Assembly (NCBI GenBank): GCA_963981505.1
Contig: CAXCEI010000041.1
Location: 1-11,960 of the forward strand
DNA: 11,960 bases
Reading direction: 5' to 3'
Source of the DNA: OPU3-GD-OMZ sp001901525
GTDB taxonomy: Bacteria > Pseudomonadota > Gammaproteobacteria > Methylococcales > Methylomonadaceae
The notes under the pieces: generated by a model
Told to the model about the DNA's origin: nothing
What the model saw: only the letters and a program-made list of their open reading frames with translations
Databases searched by the model: none
Part shown: positions 6,820 through 11,960 of the stretch, one piece after another
How positions within the stretch are numbered: the stretch's first letter is position 1
How the letters are laid out: each line of letters opens with the position of its first letter
Position numbers and translations under genes: made by a program

Positions 6820-6828
6820 AGGTGTATT

Positions 6829-7617
6829 TTGGTTGAGATGATTTTTTATTGTCTAGTGCTGGGTGTGTTTGCAGGACTGTTGGCAGGTCTCTTTGGTATT
6901 GGAGGTGGCGTTGCTATTGTGCCTAGTTTATTAGCTTTGTTTGCGTGGCAAGGGTTTCCAGCAGATAGCGTAATGGTCATAGCGATCGCTACATCGCTAG
7001 CGACGGTTGTGCTGACATCAATAGCTTCAATGCAGGCGCATAGGCGGATGGGAACAATTGAATGGCCGCTTGTGCGTCAGATGGCTCCCATGATTTTTAT
7101 AGGCGCTATTATCGGGTCGTGGATTGCGCATCAAGTTCCGGGTCGATTATTAGAAGGTTATTTCGCGCTTTTTCTGATTTATGTGGGTTTTAAGATGTTA
7201 ACTACATCATTGGGGAAAAGGCGCAGTGAAGGGGCGATGCGTATTCCTTATGGTGTTGGAGGTTGTGTTATAGGCTTGTTTTCTTCGGCTTTGGGAATCG
7301 GCGGTGGCACGCTTACGGTGCCTTATTTAGTTCATATGCAGCGGCCTATGCAGGTTGCTGTGGGGGTTTCGAGTGCTTGTGGCCTACCCATTGCCGTGGC
7401 GTCCTCCATAAGTTATATCGTTTTAGGCTGGAATGTAACGGCATCTGCACCGGGTTTTTATGGCTATATTTATGTGCCAGCCTTTGTGGGTATTATTTCA
7501 ACCAGTATGTTTTTTGCCCCTGTCGGTGCCAAAATGGCAGTGCGGCTTCCTGTTGAAAAGTTACAACGGTTATTTGCTGTTTTATTGTTGTTGGTCGCTT
7601 GTGGGCTGCTGCTATAA
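6829..7617 (+). CDS. TauE/SafE family membrane permease (probable anion or sulfite exporter)
   Basis: A very hydrophobic 262-residue inner-membrane protein with the two-fold repeat of the TauE/SafE family (formerly DUF81). Each half opens with a hydrophobic helix leading into GIGGG, at 23-27 (GLFGIGGGVAIVP) and 156-160 (SALGIGGGTLTVP). About eight transmembrane segments are visible, with a basic central linker near 129-138 (GKRRSEGAMR). Family members export sulfite, sulfoacetate, taurine-derived or other organic anions, but substrate cannot be read from the sequence. The TTG start is favoured by AGGAGGT ten bases upstream; ATG at 6838 (residue 4) is the alternative and changes little. It diverges from cca, and no sulfur-metabolism gene adjoins it, so context does not narrow the substrate. 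Family assignment is good; exact role is open. Confidence 0.9.
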   Translation: MVEMIFYCLVLGVFAGLLAGLFGIGGGVAIVPSLLALFAWQGFPADSVMVIAIATSLATVVLTSIASMQAHRRMGTIEWPLVRQMAPMIFIGAIIGSWIAHQVPGRLLEGYFALFLIYVGFKMLTTSLGKRRSEGAMRIPYGVGGCVIGLFSSALGIGGGTLTVPYLVHMQRPMQVAVGVSSACGLPIAVASSISYIVLGWNVTASAPGFYGYIYVPAFVGIISTSMFFAPVGAKMAVRLPVEKLQRLFAVLLLLVACGLLL

Positions 7618-7724
7618 CTGCTGAGAGCCTATGCGTTGATTGAGTTTGTGAAAAGGCCTTGTGGGTACAGTGCGGGTTAATAATAGGATATTTGCTAGGA
7701 TTTTTTTTTAATGCAGAGTAGAGT

Positions 7725-7850
7725 ATGTTTCATCCCTTGGTCGAGGTTATGAGGCCCCCGGTTACAAATTTTTTTGAGCTTTCTTTTAGGTGGTCGCTTA
7801 AGGGTATAAGGCGATCTAGAGTTCTTTTTAGGAGTGTTGTATGGAAATAA
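7725..7850 (+). CDS. Doubtful 41-codon ORF overlapping the start of the next gene
   Basis: An ATG at 7725 opens 41 codons that end at TAA (7848-7850), ten bases inside the following membrane-protein gene. The predicted peptide is basic (many Arg, several AGG codons) and matches nothing I recognise. Its ribosome binding site is poor (AGAGTAGAGT). A 13-codon ORF at 7711-7752, with AGGA at 7697-7700, ends in TGA overlapping an internal in-frame ATG of this ORF at 7749. The chain could be a coupled leader, but chance is at least as likely. The rest of the 223-base spacer (7618-7840) shows a palindrome AAGGCCTT, T-runs, and no convincing terminator or RNA gene. Confidence 0.15.
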   Translation: MFHPLVEVMRPPVTNFFELSFRWSLKGIRRSRVLFRSVVWK

Positions 7851-8752
7851 AGTTGTTAGCAGCCGTTCAGTTGGTTGAGAAAACCATGTCTTGCGTTATT
7901 TTAAAGTTTTGGGCATGGATAATTATTGCTTTTTGTTTTGTGGCGGTAACGCTTATTGGAGCGGGGATTGGGCTTATGACAAATGCTTTTGAATTACATT
8001 CAACACTGCCGGCTCAATTTGGAGCGGTCATTGGTTTTTGTGTTTGTGGTTATTTGGCATTTAAAGTACGCGGGACGACCATGTTACCCCGGCGTGCAGG
8101 TCATGTTCGTGTCTTAGTTGATCAATTAAATGAGACAGTCGTATTGTCAGCTAAAGAGCAAGTTGCACGCTATAAAGATACGGTGGAAAGTTATTTTGGC
8201 GATGCGGTTAAATTGGCACAGGTTGAGCGTAAAATAAGACAAGGGCTTACCTTGATTTATTTTGATAGGTGTCATGCAGAACGGTTTAGCTTGGGTAATC
8301 GCTATTTAAAAGCTTTGGTTAATAGCGGCATTAATTTATTAACCGCCTTTCAGGCTGAAGTTATTTTGGCTTATGTCATTAAAACAGCATCCCAAGAACC
8401 TGTTGAGTTAGTGGCTAAAAAAGGAGTGTTGTTATTTGCTCAGGAGGTCAGTGCTTTTTCCAGACCGCTTTGGATGGTGAATGCGGTTATGTATGTGAGT
8501 TTAATTTTCATCTATATTGTTTTGCTTTATCCTTGGGCGTGGGTTGACGGGATCGTTCCTTTTGAAATGGGTCTTTGGGTGAATGTTTTTGCGCTGATTT
8601 TTGCATGGGTACTAAAAGCGACTTTTTTGGAATCTGTGATGGTTGGGGCCTTAATTCCAGTCTTCTTGGAGCGTGTTAGTGGGCAAGAAATAAAACCAGA
8701 AAGCATTGAGTCTTTTAGTCAAATAGAGGCACTGTTTGGCGCTGAAAAATAG
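7841..8752 (+). CDS. Four-helix membrane protein of unknown function
   Basis: I do not recognise this 303-residue protein. Hydrophobic segments at about 22-46, 58-76, 212-234 and 245-272 give two membrane hairpins flanking a polar central domain of about 135 residues. Basic residues after the second segment (Lys75, Arg77, Arg84, Arg85) put the central domain and both ends in the cytoplasm by the positive-inside rule. The central part looks mostly helical, with stretches such as SAKEQVARYKDTVESYF (103-119). There is no signal peptide, nucleotide-binding loop or catalytic motif that I can identify. The two-helix, large cytoplasmic domain, two-helix layout recalls MotA, but I see no MotA sequence motif, so this is topology only. 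The ATG is well supported by AGGAG (7830-7834) six bases upstream. It precedes guaB by 77 bases that contain a separate promoter candidate, so functional linkage is unproven. Confidence 0.8.
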   Translation: MEIKLLAAVQLVEKTMSCVILKFWAWIIIAFCFVAVTLIGAGIGLMTNAFELHSTLPAQFGAVIGFCVCGYLAFKVRGTTMLPRRAGHVRVLVDQLNETVVLSAKEQVARYKDTVESYFGDAVKLAQVERKIRQGLTLIYFDRCHAERFSLGNRYLKALVNSGINLLTAFQAEVILAYVIKTASQEPVELVAKKGVLLFAQEVSAFSRPLWMVNAVMYVSLIFIYIVLLYPWAWVDGIVPFEMGLWVNVFALIFAWVLKATFLESVMVGALIPVFLERVSGQEIKPESIESFSQIEALFGAEK

Positions 8753-8768
8753 TTTTTGTGTAATAGGA

Positions 8769-8798
8769 TTAAAAAAAATCGTTTTGCCGTTGTATAAT
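8769..8798 (+). promoter_or_regulatory. guaB: Sigma-70-type promoter candidate for guaB
   Basis: A perfect -10 hexamer TATAAT lies at 8793-8798, with TTAAAA (four of six matches to TTGACA) at 8769-8774 and an 18-base spacer. Transcription would start near 8805, giving a leader of about 25 bases before the guaB ATG. It lies in the AT-rich spacer after the membrane-protein gene and could drive guaB with guaA. The -35 match is mediocre, so it is a candidate only. Confidence 0.55.
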
Positions 8799-8829
8799 AA
8801 TTAGTTATTTTTTAATTTTTGGTTGGTGT

Positions 8830-10296
8830 ATGCGGATAATTCAGGAAGCTCTTACTTTTGATGATGTTTTATTAGTCCCTGCGCATTCGACGGTGTTACC
8901 GAAGGATGTGGATTTGTCAACGCAACTGACGCGTGAAATTAGTCTTAATATTCCATTGGTATCAGCGGCAATGGATTCCGTAACAGAATCACGATTAGCG
9001 ATAAATATTGCCCAAGAAGGTGGCATAGGTATTCTTCATAAGAATATGACTATTGAGCAACAAGCTTACGAAGTAGGGTGCGTAAAAAAGTTTGAGAGCG
9101 GTGTTATTAGAGAGCCGATTACGGTTTCACCGTCTATGACTATTAAGGATGTTATGGCTTTAACGCAGCAACATAATATTTCTGGAGTTCCTGTTGTTGA
9201 TGGCGATGATTTGCTGGGTATCGTGACGAGTCGTGATCTGCGCTTTGAGACACGACTTGATGAGTCGGTCACAAAAGTCATGACGCCTAAAGATAGATTA
9301 ATTACCGTGAGCGAGGAGGCTGAACAACAAGAAGCCATTGCTTTGTTACATGAGCACCGTATTGAGAAGGTCTTGGTTGTTAATAAAGATTTTCATCTTC
9401 GTGGCCTGATTACTGTTAAAGATATTCAAAAAGCAAAAGATTATCCGCAGGCCAGTAAGGATGGTTTTGAGCGCTTGCGCGTCGGTGCAGCAGTAGGGAC
9501 CGGCGCTGATACGGAAGAGCGAGTGAGAGCATTAGTGCAAGCCGGTGTTGATGTGGTTGTGGTTGATACTGCACACGGACATTCCAGCGGTGTTTTGCAA
9601 CGCGTTAGATTAATTAAGGATATGTACCCCGAACTTCAGGTTATTGGGGGTAATATTGCGACGGCGGATGCGGCAAGAGCGTTGGTCGAGGCGGGAGCTG
9701 ATGGCGTTAAAGTGGGTATTGGTCCGGGGTCAATTTGTACAACACGTATTGTAGCCGGTGTCGGAGTACCGCAAATTACGGCAATTAATAATGTTTCAGA
9801 GGCCTTACGTGGAACCGGTGTTCCTTTTATTGCCGATGGGGGCATTCGTTATTCAGGAGATGTTGCTAAAGCACTGGCATCTGGTGCTCACGCGGTTATG
9901 TTAGGGGGATTATTTGCTGGAACAGAAGAGGCGCCGGGTGATGTAGAGTTATTTCAGGGGCGTTCATATAAAACCTATCGTGGAATGGGCTCGCTGGGAG
10001 CGATGGCTCAGAAACAGGGGTCAAGTGATCGCTATTTCCAAGAAGAAGCAGAAACTGTTGAGAAACTTGTACCTGAAGGTATAGAGGGGCGTGTGCCGTA
10101 TAAGGGTGGGTTAAATGCTATCATCTATCAGTTGATCGGTGGTATTCGTGCTTGCATGGGATATACCGGTTGTGAATCGATAAGTGCCCTACATAATAAT
10201 GCTGAATTTGTCCGGGTGACTAATGCCGGGATGCGTGAAAGCCATGTTCATGATGTCACTATTACCAAAGAAGCGCCAAATTATCGATTAGATTGA
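8830..10296 (+). CDS. guaB: Inosine-5'-monophosphate dehydrogenase
   Basis: GuaB oxidises IMP to XMP with NAD+, the first committed step to GMP. The 488 residues equal the E. coli length. The (beta/alpha)8 barrel is interrupted by two CBS domains at about 93-149 and 153-211 (for example SGVPVVDGDDLLGIVTSRDL and the matching region near 178-199), which bind regulatory nucleotides in this family. Catalytic loop GPGSICTTR (298-306) has Cys303, which forms the covalent IMP adduct. Phosphate binding shows as IADGGIRYSGD (334-344), and the mobile-flap dyad Arg401-Tyr402 sits in SDRYFQ. The start MRIIQEALTFDDVLLVPAHS matches the family, although the ribosome binding site is weak (GGTTGGTG). A consensus -10 box lies upstream and guaA follows after 73 bases, the common guaBA arrangement. 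Confidence 0.98.
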   Translation: MRIIQEALTFDDVLLVPAHSTVLPKDVDLSTQLTREISLNIPLVSAAMDSVTESRLAINIAQEGGIGILHKNMTIEQQAYEVGCVKKFESGVIREPITVSPSMTIKDVMALTQQHNISGVPVVDGDDLLGIVTSRDLRFETRLDESVTKVMTPKDRLITVSEEAEQQEAIALLHEHRIEKVLVVNKDFHLRGLITVKDIQKAKDYPQASKDGFERLRVGAAVGTGADTEERVRALVQAGVDVVVVDTAHGHSSGVLQRVRLIKDMYPELQVIGGNIATADAARALVEAGADGVKVGIGPGSICTTRIVAGVGVPQITAINNVSEALRGTGVPFIADGGIRYSGDVAKALASGAHAVMLGGLFAGTEEAPGDVELFQGRSYKTYRGMGSLGAMAQKQGSSDRYFQEEAETVEKLVPEGIEGRVPYKGGLNAIIYQLIGGIRACMGYTGCESISALHNNAEFVRVTNAGMRESHVHDVTITKEAPNYRLD

Positions 10297-10369
10297 TCTG
10301 TGAGTAACGGATTTGGTGCGGCCACATTGATCTTTTTTTAACTCATTTTTTCAAAAGACAAAAACTATT

Positions 10370-11959
10370 GTGAGCAACGAACAAACAGCAGCTATTTATT
10401 CCCATAAAATCTTAATTTTAGATTTTGGTTCCCAATATACACAATTAATTGCCCGAAGAATTAGGGAGATTGGTGTTTATTGTGAAATTTTTTCCTGCGA
10501 GTGTAGTGACCAGGAAGTGATTGATTTTGCACCGAACGGTATTATTTTGTCAGGGGGGCCAGAAACAGTAACCAGTGATGATACCCCGAGAGCACCTGAA
10601 TGTGTTTTTACATTAGGGGTGCCAGTGTTAGGTATTTGTTATGGTATGCAAACGATGACTGAGCAGTTGGGCGGCCGTGTAGCGGCATCTGATCATCGAG
10701 AATTTGGTTATGCGCAAGTTCGTGCCAGAGGGCATTCCAAGTTATTGGTGGATATAGAAGATTCATCTTCGGCAGAAGGGTATGGTTTGTTAGATGTTTG
10801 GATGAGTCACGGTGACAGGGTCGAGCGATTACCTGAAGGTTTTAATTTAATTGCCAGTACCGAGAGTGCGCCTATTGCCGGTATTGCGGATGAAAGTCGA
10901 CAATTCTTTGGCTTACAGTTTCATCCTGAAGTCACCCATACTAAGCAAGGAGGGAATATTTTATCTCGCTTTGTAGTGGATATTTGTGGGTGTTCGGCGC
11001 TTTGGAACTCAAGAAATATTATTGATGAGAGTGTTGTAAGTATTAAAGAGTCCGTTGCCGGTGAGCAAGTGGTTCTAGGGCTGTCAGGTGGGGTTGATTC
11101 ATCGGTTGTTGCGGCATTGTTACATAAGGCGATTGGCAAGCAATTAGTGTGTGTGTTTGTTGATACGGGGTTGCTGCGGTTAAATGAAGGTGACCAAGTC
11201 ATGGATATGTTTGCTGAGCATATGGGTCTCTATGTTATTCGTGTTAATGCTGAGCAGCGTTATCTTGATGCCTTGGAAGGCGTTGTTGATCCCGAAGCAA
11301 AACGAAAAATAATTGGCAATTTATTTGTTGAAATATTTGATGAGCAAGCCGCCTTATTAACGGATGCAAAATGGTTGGCACAGGGAACTATTTATCCCGA
11401 TGTGATTGAGTCGGCTGGTGCCAAGAGCGGCAAAGCACATTTGATTAAGTCGCATCATAATGTCGGTGGGTTGCCGGAAAATATGACCTTAAAGTTGGTC
11501 GAGCCGTTAAGGGAATTATTTAAAGACGAAGTTAGACGGTTGGGTGCCGAATTGGGATTGCCTGAGACGATGATTAATCGCCACCCATTTCCTGGGCCCG
11601 GTTTGGGTGTAAGAATTTTAGGTGAGGTTAAAAAGGAATATGCTGACCTATTACGTTATGCCGATGCCATTTTTATAGAAGAACTTTATCGTCAGGACTT
11701 ATACGACAAAGTGAGTCAGGCTTTTGCGGTATTTTTGCCGGTAAAATCGGTGGGTGTTATGGGGGATGGTCGGCGTTATGATTTTGTGATTGCTCTTCGA
11801 GCTGTTGAGACGATAGATTTTATGACGGCGCGTTGGGCGCATTTGCCGTATGAATTTTTAGATATCGTTTCCAGACGAATTATTAATGAAGTCGATGGTA
11901 TTTCGCGGGTTACTTATGACATTTCCGGAAAGCCGCCGGCTACTATCGAGTGGGAGTAG
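10370..11959 (+). CDS. guaA: GMP synthase (glutamine-hydrolysing)
   Basis: GuaA converts XMP to GMP using ATP and glutamine-derived ammonia. The N-terminal class I glutamine amidotransferase domain (about 10-205) has ILDFGSQYTQLIARR, the oxyanion-strand SGGPETV (61-67), nucleophile Cys90 in GICYG, and His185/Glu187 in FHPE. The ATP-pyrophosphatase domain has the PP-loop GLSGGVDSS (237-245). The C-terminal dimerisation and XMP-binding domain includes NRHPFPGPGLGVR (403-415) and ends GKPPATIEWE. The 529 residues are full length and the stop lies one base before the window end. The start is GTG, with no visible Shine-Dalgarno sequence. It is chosen because no in-frame ATG lies nearby upstream and the conserved KILILDFGSQY begins at residue 13, close to family practice. 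It follows guaB by 73 bases, probably in one operon. Confidence 0.98.
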   Translation: MSNEQTAAIYSHKILILDFGSQYTQLIARRIREIGVYCEIFSCECSDQEVIDFAPNGIILSGGPETVTSDDTPRAPECVFTLGVPVLGICYGMQTMTEQLGGRVAASDHREFGYAQVRARGHSKLLVDIEDSSSAEGYGLLDVWMSHGDRVERLPEGFNLIASTESAPIAGIADESRQFFGLQFHPEVTHTKQGGNILSRFVVDICGCSALWNSRNIIDESVVSIKESVAGEQVVLGLSGGVDSSVVAALLHKAIGKQLVCVFVDTGLLRLNEGDQVMDMFAEHMGLYVIRVNAEQRYLDALEGVVDPEAKRKIIGNLFVEIFDEQAALLTDAKWLAQGTIYPDVIESAGAKSGKAHLIKSHHNVGGLPENMTLKLVEPLRELFKDEVRRLGAELGLPETMINRHPFPGPGLGVRILGEVKKEYADLLRYADAIFIEELYRQDLYDKVSQAFAVFLPVKSVGVMGDGRRYDFVIALRAVETIDFMTARWAHLPYEFLDIVSRRIINEVDGISRVTYDISGKPPATIEWE

Positions 11960-11960
11960 T

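Noticed and set aside
7263..7556. A 97-codon forward ORF inside the permease gene
   Set aside because: It is in a shifted frame over the conserved second GIGGG repeat, and its Cys- and Tyr-rich composition is typical of an out-of-frame reading.
10292..10333. Direct repeat ATTGATCT flanking the guaB-guaA spacer, considered as an insertion or deletion scar
   Set aside because: The repeat is only eight bases, the first copy overlaps the guaB stop region, and nothing mobile lies between the copies; chance is adequate.
200..11760. Frequent GCCGGT hexamers that might be DNA uptake sequences
   Set aside because: Nearly all lie in coding sequence, mostly in the coding-strand orientation, as Ala-Gly codons or similar. 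No long shared flanking consensus is visible, so codon use is the simpler cause.

Overview
This window is a chromosomal housekeeping segment, most likely from a gammaproteobacterium. The CCA-adding enzyme is the long HD-domain type of E. coli. GuaB, GuaA, RsmE, YajQ and MetK all carry signatures typical of proteobacterial enzymes. The methyl cycle uses S-adenosylhomocysteine hydrolase. The DNA is moderately AT-rich by eye. I cannot name a genus from the sequence alone. I see no insertion sequence, phage gene, CRISPR array, tRNA or rRNA.

Layout. Positions 1-36 hold four perfect copies of a 9-bp tandem repeat abutting the metK ribosome binding site. A forward cluster follows: metK (51-1211), ahcY (1251-2537) and metF (2546-3394). 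Together these make S-adenosylmethionine, break down S-adenosylhomocysteine and supply methyl-tetrahydrofolate for methionine regeneration. rsmE (3493-4224) comes next, also forward. The strands then alternate: yajQ (reverse) meets rsmE tail to tail and shares its stop bases; an uncharacterised lipoprotein gene (4790-5503, forward) diverges from yajQ and overlaps the end of cca (reverse, 5490-6725) by 14 bases. A TauE/SafE-type permease (6829-7617, forward) diverges from cca across a 103-base region with a perfect 10-bp inverted repeat. Both of these divergent genes appear to use TTG starts.

The right third has a 223-base spacer with a chain of doubtful short ORFs, an unrecognised 303-residue membrane protein (7841-8752), and the GMP pair guaB (8830-10296) and guaA (10370-11959). 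guaB has a consensus-like -10 box just upstream. guaA is complete and its stop codon falls one base before the window ends.

I found no new multi-gene system. The least explained elements are the 9-bp repeat array before metK, the nine-codon ORF with a strong ribosome binding site four bases before the lipoprotein gene, the symmetric element between cca and the permease gene, the short-ORF chain at 7711-7850, and two proteins of unknown function (the lipoprotein and the four-helix membrane protein).
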